Part shown: positions 33,069-41,380 of the stretch, in pieces
Numbering within the stretch: the stretch's first letter is position 1
How the letters are laid out: each line of letters starts with the position of its first letter
Assembly (NCBI RefSeq): GCF_014217785.1
Contig: NZ_CP048814.1
Coordinates: 682,001 to 746,000, forward strand
DNA length: 64,000 nucleotides
Reading direction: 5' to 3'
DNA from: Rhodococcus triatomae
GTDB lineage: Bacteria; Actinomycetota; Actinomycetes; Mycobacteriales; Mycobacteriaceae
Notes under the pieces: model-generated
Told to the model about the DNA's origin: nothing
What the model saw: the letters and a program-made list of their open reading frames with translations, nothing else
Databases searched by the model: none
Translations under genes and position numbers: made by a program

Positions 33069-34355
33069 ATGAAGAGGCTGATTCGTTTCGTAGTTCTCAC
33101 ATGTCTGACGGTGTCGCTCACCGCGCCGTGGGCCCTGGTGCAGGCCGGAACAGCAGGCGCCGCACCGCCGGCCGATGCGGAACCCGACGCCGTACCCGAC
33201 GCGGGGGCCATCCAGCCCACGCCGATCACCGACGACTCCTTCTTCGACTGGCCGGAGAACGTGGCGGACGTCGCCCCCGGGCAGATCATCCGGTCTCGGG
33301 AAATCCGTCCGACCGCAGTGGTGAACATCGTCATCCCCCACACCACCCGACAGATCATGGTGCGCTCCAACGATTCCCGGGGACGAGCGGTGCCGGTCAC
33401 CGCGACGGTGATCACCCCGAAGGCGCCGTGGAAGGGCGACGGCGCGCGCCCGATCGTGGCCTACAACATGCCGATCGACTCGCTGGGGGCCGAGTGCACC
33501 CCCTCCTACCGCATCGCCCACGACTGGCACCTGATCGACCAGGACGTCCCGCCGCTCATCTCACTGTTCCTCGCCAAGGGGTACACGGTGCTGGTCACCG
33601 ACCATCAGGGTCCGCGAATGGCCTACGCGGCGGGCCGCATGGCCGGCCACGCGGTTCTGGACGGCATCCGCGGCGCGAAGCAGTTGCCCGGCGCCGGACC
33701 GGCCGACAGCCCGGTGGCCGTCACGGGATACAGCGGGGGTGCGATCGCCACCGGGTGGACAGCCGAGCTCCAGCCCGGCTATGCACCGGAGGTGCCGCTC
33801 GCCGGGGTGGCTGCCGGCGGCACACCGACCGACTTCGGCCTGCTCCGGCACACCATGAACGGGGGAATCGGCTCGGGCCTGTACCTGGCGGCGATCCTCG
33901 GCCTCGCTCGTGAGTATCCGGAAATGCTCTCGCTGGCAAACCCTCTCGGCCGAGCACTCGCCTCGAGTCCGCTCCGGGACCAGTGTGTGATCCCCCTGGC
34001 GACCCTGGGCGTCGGGCACGTCCCGGTCCAGATCCTGGCGAACTCACCGGACCCGTTCGGAACACCGGTGGCACGAGAAGTCGTGTCGCACAATCGGATG
34101 GGTGCCGAAGCTCCCGATGCTCCGGTTCTGCTCTACCACGGGGACTCGTCGGTGTTCCTCGGAGATCTCTGGATTCCCGAGTCCGGTCCCCGGGCGCTAC
34201 AGCAGGAGTGGTGCGCCCGGGGTGCGAACGTGAGGTACTCACCCCATGCGGGTGAGCACCTGATCGGGGCGCTCACCCCACTCCCCGAAGTTCTCTCCTG
34301 GATCGACGACAGGCTCGCGGGCCTGCCGGCTCCGGACGGCTGCGCCGGCCGGTGA
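33069..34355 (+). CDS. Secreted lipase (LIP/secretory lipase family)
   Basis: A 428-residue exported alpha/beta hydrolase. A Sec signal (RFVVLTCLTVSLTAPWALVQAGTAGA) is followed by the LIP-family layout: VPVTATVITPKAPW, RPIVAYNMPIDSLGAECTPSY, FLAKGYTVLVTDHQGPRMAYAAGRMAGHAVLDGI, the nucleophile serine in VTGYSGGAIATGW, and VLLYHGDSSVFLGD and YSPHAGEHLIG for the acid and histidine region. It probably hydrolyses acylglycerols or short esters outside the cell. A G-rich site (GGGGGTGG) precedes the ATG at 33069. Confidence 0.85.
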   Translation: MKRLIRFVVLTCLTVSLTAPWALVQAGTAGAAPPADAEPDAVPDAGAIQPTPITDDSFFDWPENVADVAPGQIIRSREIRPTAVVNIVIPHTTRQIMVRSNDSRGRAVPVTATVITPKAPWKGDGARPIVAYNMPIDSLGAECTPSYRIAHDWHLIDQDVPPLISLFLAKGYTVLVTDHQGPRMAYAAGRMAGHAVLDGIRGAKQLPGAGPADSPVAVTGYSGGAIATGWTAELQPGYAPEVPLAGVAAGGTPTDFGLLRHTMNGGIGSGLYLAAILGLAREYPEMLSLANPLGRALASSPLRDQCVIPLATLGVGHVPVQILANSPDPFGTPVAREVVSHNRMGAEAPDAPVLLYHGDSSVFLGDLWIPESGPRALQQEWCARGANVRYSPHAGEHLIGALTPLPEVLSWIDDRLAGLPAPDGCAGR

Positions 34356-34379
34356 GCCGGATCCGTGCCTCCCTCCTCC

Positions 34380-35240
34380 CTACGAATGCCCGTGCGGAGC
34401 GAGCAGTTCCGCGGGGTCGGATTCGCTGTGCCCGGGCGGATGGGTCTCGTCCAGCCAGCGTGCCGACTCTGCGCGCCCGCGAGTGATGAGGTCGTCGGCG
34501 TGCCGGAAGTCCGCCGGGGACGTGCCCAGCGGACACAGGGGCGGCAGCACACGCAGGTCCACCCGGGAGCTGTACCGCTCGACGTCCAGGGCGAGACGTT
34601 GGTTGATCGCAAGGGTCGCTCCGGCCAGCGCCATTCCCAGCGCGCCGCGAGGCAGCACGTCGAGGCTGCACGGATACCCGGTCGGCAGGACCCACACGCG
34701 ATCGGCGCCCAACTCCACGGCGTGCGCGATCGGCGAGTTGTCCACCACCCCGCCGTCGACGAGTGACCGACCGTCGATCCGAACCGGGGGAAGCAGCCCC
34801 GGGATGGAGGCACTCGCCACGATCGCGTCCTCCGCCGGACCCTGCGACAGTCGCACGTCGGCACCTTCGAGGATGTCGACGGCGATCACGTGCAGCGGGA
34901 TCGGCGCATCCTCGAGCCGGTCGAACGCGAGATGATTCCTGATCAGTGCGCGCAGACCACGATCCGACACCAGGTGATCGCGCAGTCCCAGGAAGCCGCC
35001 CAGTCCGGTCAAGGGCGCAGGGCGGAACACCCGGCTCCGGCGCAGTCCTCGCCAGATGCCGGCGAGTCGAGCCAGCCCCTGTGCGTCGTAGCCACCGGCC
35101 AACCACGCTCCGTTGAGAGCACCCACCGAGGTTCCCACGATCAGGTCCGGACGGACGTCCCTCTCCCACAGCGCCTCCAGCATGCCCACCTGGACGGCAC
35201 CGAGGCTGGCGCCACCGGACAGTACGAATGCCGTGGTCAC
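34380..35240 (-). CDS. Patatin-like phospholipase
   Basis: A 286-residue patatin-like hydrolase: AFVLSGGASLGAVQVGML (oxyanion loop), GTSVGALNGAWLAGGYD with the nucleophile S38, ASASIPGLLPPVRIDGRSLVDGGVVDNSPIAHAV with the Asp of the catalytic dyad in DGG. No signal is visible. It may release fatty acids from membrane lipids, which the FadD-type ligase encoded 13 bp upstream in the same direction could activate to CoA esters. Confidence 0.88.
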   Translation of the reverse strand: MTTAFVLSGGASLGAVQVGMLEALWERDVRPDLIVGTSVGALNGAWLAGGYDAQGLARLAGIWRGLRRSRVFRPAPLTGLGGFLGLRDHLVSDRGLRALIRNHLAFDRLEDAPIPLHVIAVDILEGADVRLSQGPAEDAIVASASIPGLLPPVRIDGRSLVDGGVVDNSPIAHAVELGADRVWVLPTGYPCSLDVLPRGALGMALAGATLAINQRLALDVERYSSRVDLRVLPPLCPLGTSPADFRHADDLITRGRAESARWLDETHPPGHSESDPAELLAPHGHS

Positions 35241-35253
35241 CGTGTCACTCCCG

Positions 35254-37062
35254 TCATGCTTGAGCCTTGTCGCCGGTGTAGATCCCGTCGATCAGCGCGG
35301 CGAAGTGGGCGGTGACGACGTTGCGCTTGACCTTCCCCGTCACGGTGAGATCGCCGTCCTCCTCGGTGAGATCCCGGCCGAGGACGGCGAACTTCTTCAC
35401 CGACTCCGCGTGCGAGACGGTGGTGTTCGCGTCGTCGATCACCGACTGCAACTCCGCTCGGAGATCGGGATCGTCGGCGAGGTCGTCCGGTGTGGCGGAT
35501 TCGGGCTTGTCGTGCGCCTGCTTCCATTTCCCGAACGGCACCGGATCGAGCGCCAACAGTGCGCCGACGAACGGCCGTCCGTCCCCGATCACCACCGCGT
35601 GCGACACCAGTTCGTGCCCGCGCATCCGGTCCTCGAGCGGACCTGGCGAGATGTTCTTGCCACCCGCAGTGACGATCAGGTCCTTCTTCCGGCCGGTCAC
35701 CGTGAGGTAGCCGTCGTCGTCGAGTTCGCCGAGGTCGCCGGTGCGGAACCAGCCGTCGTCGAACGCCGCCTCCGTCGCCTTGCGATTACGCCAGTAGCCC
35801 TCGAACACCACGGGACCGCGGAGTTCGATCTCACCGTCGTCGGCAATCCGTACCGCGTTGCCGGCCAGAGGCGGTCCGACGGTCCCGATCTTCTGCTCGC
35901 CCGGCCCGTTCACCGTGTGCGCGGCCGTCGACTCGGTGAGCCCGTAGCCCTCGTACACCGGCACACCGAGCCCACGGAAGAAGTGACCGAGTTCCTCCGA
36001 CAACGCCCCGCCGCCGGAGATCGCCCACCAGCAGTCGCCGCCGAGCGCACCTCGCAGCTTCCGGTACACCAGCCGGTCGGCGACCGCGCGCTGCAGGCGT
36101 AGCAGGGCCGACGGTCCGCCCTCGTCCTCCGATCGGCTGTACCGCACCGCGGTACGTTCCGCGAACGCGAACATCCGGCGAGCGAATCCGCCGCGTGCGG
36201 CCGCGCTCCGGGCTGCGCCCTCACGGATCTTTTCGAACACCCGGGGGACGCCCAGGATCGTGTGTGGACGGAAACGCTCGAACTCGTGGGTGATCGAGGA
36301 GAAGTCCGACCAGTGTGCCTGGGTGACGCCCGCCTCGAACATCGCCATCGACACCGCCCGGGCCAGCACGTGCGCCAACGGGAGGAACGTCAGTGCACGA
36401 TGGCCGGGCCGGGCCACCGCACCCACCGGCGCCGACGTCAGCGCGCGGACCTCGGCGAGCAGATTGCGGTGGCTGAGAACACATCCCTTGGGGCGCCCCG
36501 TCGTGCCCGAGGTGTAGACGAGGGAGGCGAGGTCGTTGGCGGTCAGGGCGACGACCCTGCGGAACACCTCGGAATCCTCGATATCGCGGCCCTCCGTGAT
36601 GAGGGTTCCGACGGCATCCTCGTCCACGGTGAACACGCGGCTCGGAGTGTCCGGAGCACCGGTGTCGACGTGTCGGGCGTGCTCGGGTGTCTCGACGATC
36701 GCGACCGTCGCACCGGAGTCCTCGAGGATCCAGCGGATCTGATCGGGTGAGGACGAATCGTAGATGGGTACCGACACCCCGCCGCAGGCCCAGATCGCGT
36801 AGTCGAGGAGTGTCCACTCGAACCTGGTGGAGGAGAGCAACGCGACTCGGTCGCCCTCCCCGACTCCCGCCACGATCAGGCCCTTCGCCACTCCGGTGAC
36901 CAGCGCGGCGAAGTCCTCTGCCGTCACATCCACCCAGCCGGACGCCTCGGGGCGACTGAACACGACGAGCCCCGGCGTCGACTGCGCATGGGCGAAAACC
37001 GACAACACGGCGTTCTCGTGGTCGGCTACTGCGGAACTCGCCGGACGCGAGTACTCGCGCAT
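35254..37062 (-). CDS. Long-chain fatty-acid-CoA ligase (FadD15-type)
   Basis: A 602-residue adenylate-forming enzyme with the ATP/P-loop motif VYTSGTTGRPKGCVLSHRN, YEGYGLTESTAA (A5), GWFRTGDLGELDDDGYLTVTGRKKDLIVTAGGKNI (A7-A8) and a C-terminal GKVKRNVV with the A10 lysine. It should make fatty acyl-CoA from free acid, ATP and CoA. It has the same class of sequence as the ligase at 56386. The ATG at 37062 follows GGAGG at 37066-37070. The downstream patatin gene starts 13 bp after its stop, suggesting a lipase/ligase pair. Confidence 0.9.
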   Translation of the reverse strand: MREYSRPASSAVADHENAVLSVFAHAQSTPGLVVFSRPEASGWVDVTAEDFAALVTGVAKGLIVAGVGEGDRVALLSSTRFEWTLLDYAIWACGGVSVPIYDSSSPDQIRWILEDSGATVAIVETPEHARHVDTGAPDTPSRVFTVDEDAVGTLITEGRDIEDSEVFRRVVALTANDLASLVYTSGTTGRPKGCVLSHRNLLAEVRALTSAPVGAVARPGHRALTFLPLAHVLARAVSMAMFEAGVTQAHWSDFSSITHEFERFRPHTILGVPRVFEKIREGAARSAAARGGFARRMFAFAERTAVRYSRSEDEGGPSALLRLQRAVADRLVYRKLRGALGGDCWWAISGGGALSEELGHFFRGLGVPVYEGYGLTESTAAHTVNGPGEQKIGTVGPPLAGNAVRIADDGEIELRGPVVFEGYWRNRKATEAAFDDGWFRTGDLGELDDDGYLTVTGRKKDLIVTAGGKNISPGPLEDRMRGHELVSHAVVIGDGRPFVGALLALDPVPFGKWKQAHDKPESATPDDLADDPDLRAELQSVIDDANTTVSHAESVKKFAVLGRDLTEEDGDLTVTGKVKRNVVTAHFAALIDGIYTGDKAQA

Positions 37063-37254
37063 CCGAACCTCCGATCCGTGACATCTGCATTTCGGTGAAC
37101 TTCCGGCCATCCTGCTACGAACACCGGCCACCTCGCCGTGACACCGGCCGCCGAGTCGGTCACAATTCGAGAACGCGAGGCCGGCCGTCACCGTCACAGA
37201 GCCTTCCGCCGACGCGCTTCGGCGTGGGCAGGGCGCGAAATCCTCGGCGATGGC

Positions 37255-37260
37255 TAGCGT
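37255..37260 (+). promoter_or_regulatory. Predicted -10 element of a leaderless promoter (37268 gene)
   Basis: TAGCGT ends 7 nt before the ATG at 37268, which supports that ATG as start over the in-frame ATG at 37250 that lies upstream of the element. Confidence 0.45.
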
Positions 37261-37267
37261 GTCGAGG

Positions 37268-38554
37268 ATGACCGACGCAGCGGAACCCGATCGGCGGCCG
37301 ACGCTGCCGGATTCCGCCGCCGAGCATCTGCTCGAGCTTCTCGCGACGAAATCCTGGACACTGCCCGAATGGTTTGCGGCGGCATCCCGATTCCGTGCCT
37401 CCGACGACCTGATTCCCCGCCTGCTGGACGTCGTGCCGTCGTATCCGGCCTACCGTGAGGAACTGCTCGATCTGGCGGGTTCCCGCGGCCGGGATGCGGC
37501 CGCCGAGAGACCGGAGTGGGCCTCGTTGCGACGATTCCGCGGGGACGCGGCATGGTCTTCCGACTCGTTCGACGAGCGGCTCCGATGGCTGCAGGACCGG
37601 CGCCGCACCGACCCTGCCGACGCGGCAACTCATCTCGCGGCCCGCTGGCACGCGGAGAACACCCATGACCGGACAGCGTTCCTCCGGGCGCTCGGCACCG
37701 GGCTGGGCTCCCACGACATCGCCCTGCTCGAAAGCGCCCTCGACGACCCGCTCCGGGAGGTACGACTACTCGCGGTGCAACTGCTCCGCAAGCTCCCGGA
37801 TTCCCCGTTCGCCGAGCGGATGGCCGCCCGTGCGCGGGCGTGGGTACGGCTCGAGCGCAAGCCACTCCGGTCCCGTCTGGTGGTGAACGTGCCCGCCTCA
37901 CTGGATCGGTCGGCACAACGCGACGGAATCGAGACCGCCCAGTTCAAGAACAAGGGCATCCGGCGGTGGTGGCTCCGCATGGTCGTCGTCGCCACACCGC
38001 TCGCGGTCTGGGAGGACGTACTCGGCTCCGCTGAGCGGGCGTGGGAGATTCGGATCGAGGACACCTGGCGGTCACTGATGTGGGAGGCCTGGACCTCGGC
38101 GACGGTGCTCCAACGCGACGCACGGTGGGCTGGTGCCCTGCTCGAGGCACGGGGCCGGGAGACCCCGCGGAACGTCGTGGCTCTGGCACCGAGCCGACAA
38201 CGGATCCACGACATCGGATCCGGGCGTGCCGACGGATATCTGCTCGACGTCGACGGGCAGGCCCTCCTGGACGGACTCCCCCACCCGTGGCCGGAACCGG
38301 TCGTGGCCAAGGTGGTGGAACTGCTGGTCCGCACGGCCGAACTGCATGCCGACTCCGGGCGTTCGCTCGGCCCGCTCTCCCGGCACAGCCACCACACGAC
38401 GTTGCGCAGAGTGGAGGCACACTTCCCGTTCTCGGCGGTACCGATGCTCGAGGCCGTCGCCGAGTCCACGCGGGATACCGAATGGGCGCGCGCGTTCGGT
38501 GACGCCGCCCGCGGGATCGAACGGCGTCGGCTACTGCTGGACGAGCTGCGATGA
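37268..38554 (+). CDS. DUF5691-like protein
   Basis: A 428-residue soluble protein with no signal or membrane segment. The sequence looks like the helical repeat-rich DUF5691 family: LAARWHAENTHDRTAFLRALGTGLGSHDIALLESALDDPLREVRLLAVQLLRKLPDSPFAERM reads as HEAT-type repeats, and WEDVLG, WRSLMWEAWTSATVLQRDARWAGALLEA and PFSAVPMLEAVAES follow. In other actinobacteria such proteins lie next to SWIM zinc-finger and MoxR/VWA genes; none are here. The assignment is from memory of the family pattern. The ATG at 37268 is supported by a leaderless-type promoter; 37250 is possible. Confidence 0.6.
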   Translation: MTDAAEPDRRPTLPDSAAEHLLELLATKSWTLPEWFAAASRFRASDDLIPRLLDVVPSYPAYREELLDLAGSRGRDAAAERPEWASLRRFRGDAAWSSDSFDERLRWLQDRRRTDPADAATHLAARWHAENTHDRTAFLRALGTGLGSHDIALLESALDDPLREVRLLAVQLLRKLPDSPFAERMAARARAWVRLERKPLRSRLVVNVPASLDRSAQRDGIETAQFKNKGIRRWWLRMVVVATPLAVWEDVLGSAERAWEIRIEDTWRSLMWEAWTSATVLQRDARWAGALLEARGRETPRNVVALAPSRQRIHDIGSGRADGYLLDVDGQALLDGLPHPWPEPVVAKVVELLVRTAELHADSGRSLGPLSRHSHHTTLRRVEAHFPFSAVPMLEAVAESTRDTEWARAFGDAARGIERRRLLLDELR

Positions 38555-38561
38555 CGGCATC

Positions 38562-38759
38562 TCAGCCCGTCGCCATCCGGTCGTGCTCGAAATCCAGGTG
38601 CGAATCCGCCCTGATGCGCAGTAGCACCAGCCCGGACACCGAGGCGGCGATGAGGGACGCAACGCTCCACTCGACGTGGAGCTCGGACAGTGCGATCCCG
38701 AATCCGACGAGCCCTGTCACGAAAAGGCACCACATGACCGACTTCAGTGCAGTCCTCAT
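38562..38759 (-). CDS. Small membrane protein (two helices)
   Basis: A 65-residue protein with two hydrophobic stretches: MWCLFVTGLVGFGIALSEL and SVASLIAASVSGLVLLRI. Its C-terminal tail is charged (RADSHLDFEHDRM). The ATG at 38759 has AAGGAG 8 nt upstream; an ATG at 38798 gives a 78-residue version without such a site. I recognise no family. It is convergent with the DUF5691-like gene (7 bp apart). The 211 bp upstream to 38970 hold no other visible gene. Confidence 0.6.
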   Translation of the reverse strand: MRTALKSVMWCLFVTGLVGFGIALSELHVEWSVASLIAASVSGLVLLRIRADSHLDFEHDRMATG

Positions 38760-38970
38760 GTCTCGTGCTCCTTCACCCTGGGATGCGAACCCCCACACAT
38801 TCCACAGCCGATTTCACGGATAATGCACAGAGCACTGTAAGCACCGTCACGTGCGGACGCCACGCGCGACACGACAGGAACATCGGTACCGATACCGTTC
38901 CGATATCGTTCGGCCCCTGTCGATCGGCCGTGTCGTTCGACCGTCACCGCGGCCAGGCGCGGGAAACTCG

Positions 38971-40113
38971 TCAGAGCAGGGTGACCGATCGATTCGGGTG
39001 GGCGGCGAGGATCCGCAGATGATCGTCCACCCCGCCGAGGGTGTGCTCGATGGCCGTCAGCCGCGCCGTGTAGTGACCGACGGGATACTCGTCGGTCATC
39101 CCGATACCGCCGTGCATCTGGATCGCCTCCTGGCCGATCAGCCGGGCAGACCGCCCGATCCGGAGCTTCGCTCGCGACGCCACCACCGGGTCCACCACCC
39201 CGTCGGCGAGCGACAACGTCGCGTACAGGCTCATGCTCCGAGCCAGCTCGAGCGCCACGTACATGTCCGCGGCACGATGGGTCAGTGCCTGGAACTTCGC
39301 CAGAGGTACCCCGAACTGCTTCCGGGACTTCAGGTAGTCGGTGGTCAGGCGCAGCGCTTCCTCCATGACACCTACTGCTTCGGCACACAGCGCCGCCTGG
39401 GCACGGATGACCGTGTCCGCGATCAGAGCAGACCCGTCCGGGGCGTCCGCACTGCCGAGAGGTTCGCCCAGTTGCTCGGCAGGGGCATCGACGAACTCGA
39501 TCTGCGCGCCACGCAGCCCGTCGAACGTGGCGTATCCGTGGCGCTGAACGCCCGCCCCGTCGGCATCGACCAGAAACAGCGCCACGCGGTCGTCCGGCAG
39601 GGCAGCACTGACGAGGAGTACATCGGCATCGGCGCCGTGCGGCACCGGATTCTTCACTCCGGTCAGCACCCATCCACCGTCGGACTCGGTAGCCGTTGTA
39701 CTCACGACCGAGGACGGCCAGCGCACCCCGGGTTCGTTGTGCGCGAGCGCGAGCAACCGCTCCCCCGAAGCCACGTCCGGCAACAGGCTGCCTCGTTGTG
39801 CGGCAGTGCCGGCGCGACCGACGAGCTCGCCCGGGACCAGGGCACAGTCGAGTACCGGCTCGGGTGCGAGAGTTCTGCCGAGTTCGGTCATGACCGCGGC
39901 CACCTCGACCGGACCGGCTCCCATCCCGCCGTCGTCCTCGGCGAAGGACAGACCCAGCAGTCCGATATCCGCCATCTGACGCCACACCTGACGGTCCCAG
40001 CCCGGGTCGGTCGCCACGACGGCGCGGCGGCGCTCGGCATCGGAGCTACGGGACAGCACCTCCCGGGTGGTGTCCCGCAACAGTCGCTGTTCGTCGGTCA
40101 GTTCGAAATCCAT
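38971..40113 (-). CDS. Acyl-CoA dehydrogenase (partner subunit)
   Basis: A 380-residue FAD-dependent acyl-CoA dehydrogenase: FELTDEQRLLRDTTREVLS at the start, ADIGLLGLSFAEDDGGMGAGPVEVAAVMTELGRTL, SLADGVVDPVVASRAKLRIGRSARLIGQEAIQMHGGIGMTDEYPVGHYTARL at the C-terminus with the FAD-contact QMHGGIG block. Start and the upstream acyl-CoA dehydrogenase's stop are 9 bp apart, so the two are translated together and may form an alpha2beta2 heteromer, as in several actinobacterial FadE pairs acting on sterol side-chains or branched acids. Confidence 0.88.
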   Translation of the reverse strand: MDFELTDEQRLLRDTTREVLSRSSDAERRRAVVATDPGWDRQVWRQMADIGLLGLSFAEDDGGMGAGPVEVAAVMTELGRTLAPEPVLDCALVPGELVGRAGTAAQRGSLLPDVASGERLLALAHNEPGVRWPSSVVSTTATESDGGWVLTGVKNPVPHGADADVLLVSAALPDDRVALFLVDADGAGVQRHGYATFDGLRGAQIEFVDAPAEQLGEPLGSADAPDGSALIADTVIRAQAALCAEAVGVMEEALRLTTDYLKSRKQFGVPLAKFQALTHRAADMYVALELARSMSLYATLSLADGVVDPVVASRAKLRIGRSARLIGQEAIQMHGGIGMTDEYPVGHYTARLTAIEHTLGGVDDHLRILAAHPNRSVTLL

Positions 40114-40122
40114 GCCCCGGCC

Positions 40123-41298
40123 TCACAATCCGAGAATCGAGGACGCAATGATGCTGCGCTGCACTTCACTCGACCCGCTGTAGATGGACACCTTGCGATA
40201 GTTCAGATACGTCGGCGCAGCGTGCTGCGCCCACACCGGCGACGAAATGCCCGGGCCCGCCCCGAAGGGAAGACTGTCACGCCCTGCCACGTCCACCAGC
40301 AACTCCAACGTCGCCTGCTGCAACTCCGAACCCCGCAACTTCAACAACGACGACGCCGGACTCGGCTTACCCCCCGCCGAATCAGCCACCACCCGCAACT
40401 GCGTCAACTCCAACGCCACCAACTCGTTCTCGAGCTCCGCCACCCGCGCCGCGAACAACGGATCCTCCGCCAACGACCCCGAACCCACCACCACCCGCGA
40501 CGCATGCTCCTTCGCCTGAGCCAGACGCACCTTCGAAAACCCCAACCGCGTCACCCCTGCCCGCTCGTTACCGAGCAGGAACTTCGCATACCCCCACCCC
40601 GCGTTCTCCTCACCCACCACATTCTCCGCAGGCACCCGCACATCCTCGAAGAACACCTCGTTGACCTCGTACCCACCATCGATCAACTGAATCGGCCGCA
40701 CCGTCACCCCCGGCGACGCCAGATCCACCAACAGAAACGAAATCCCCGCCTGACGCTTCGGCGCATCCGGATTCGTCCGCGCCAACACGAAAATCCAGTC
40801 CGCATACTGCGCCAACGTCGTCCACGTCTTCTGACCGTTCAGCACATACTCGTCACCATCACGCACCGCACGCGTCTTCAACGACGCCAGATCCGACCCC
40901 GCCTCCGGCTCCGAAAACCCCTGACACCACCAGATATCCAAATTCGCCGTCGCCGGCAGAAACCGCTCCTTCAACTCCCGCGACCCGAACGCGGCAATCA
41001 CCGGACCCACCATGTTCGCGTTGAACGCCAACGGCTCCGGCACCGACGCCAATTGCATCTCGTCCAACCAGATGTGCTTCTGCACCGCAGACCACTCCCG
41101 GCCACCCCACTCCACCGGCCAATGCGGCACCGCCAGACCCGCCGCATTCAGAATCCGCTGCGAGGCGACGAAGTCGTCCTTGCCGAGATGCTCGCCGAGA
41201 GCATTGCGCTCGCGAATCTCCTCCGGGATCTGCGTCGTGAAGAACGTCCGCATCTCCTCCCGGAACGCCGCCTCCTCCTCGGTCAGTGCCAGATCCAT
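40123..41298 (-). CDS. Acyl-CoA dehydrogenase with mosaic codon usage
   Basis: A 391-residue acyl-CoA dehydrogenase: MDLALTEEEAAFREEMRTFF, HWPVEWGGREWSAVQKHIWLDEM, WWCQGFSEPEAGSDLASLKTRAVRDGDEYVLNGQKTWTTLAQYADWIFVLART (substrate and FAD-binding block), YLNYRKVSIYSGSSEVQRSIIASSILGL at the end. It would oxidise acyl-CoA in the pair with the downstream subunit. From about 40240 to 41155 the gene uses mostly TTG for leucine, GTG for valine, GCG for alanine and GGG/GGT for glycine, unlike both its own ends and all neighbours, which prefer C-ending codons. This suggests acquisition of the central part by recombination. Confidence 0.88.
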   Translation of the reverse strand: MDLALTEEEAAFREEMRTFFTTQIPEEIRERNALGEHLGKDDFVASQRILNAAGLAVPHWPVEWGGREWSAVQKHIWLDEMQLASVPEPLAFNANMVGPVIAAFGSRELKERFLPATANLDIWWCQGFSEPEAGSDLASLKTRAVRDGDEYVLNGQKTWTTLAQYADWIFVLARTNPDAPKRQAGISFLLVDLASPGVTVRPIQLIDGGYEVNEVFFEDVRVPAENVVGEENAGWGYAKFLLGNERAGVTRLGFSKVRLAQAKEHASRVVVGSGSLAEDPLFAARVAELENELVALELTQLRVVADSAGGKPSPASSLLKLRGSELQQATLELLVDVAGRDSLPFGAGPGISSPVWAQHAAPTYLNYRKVSIYSGSSEVQRSIIASSILGL

Positions 41299-41380
41299 CG
41301 GTTGCCCTTCGTCCGAGCCGCGATACAGGTGACCTCCAGACCGTACCGCCGGCCCCGCTGCGCCCGGGCGGGTTTGCGCA

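Noticed and set aside
41340-41380. GC-rich hairpin followed by TTT between the FtsX and acyl-CoA dehydrogenase genes as a terminator
   Set aside because: The T-run is on the plus strand, whereas both flanking genes are transcribed on the minus strand, and the stem is short.
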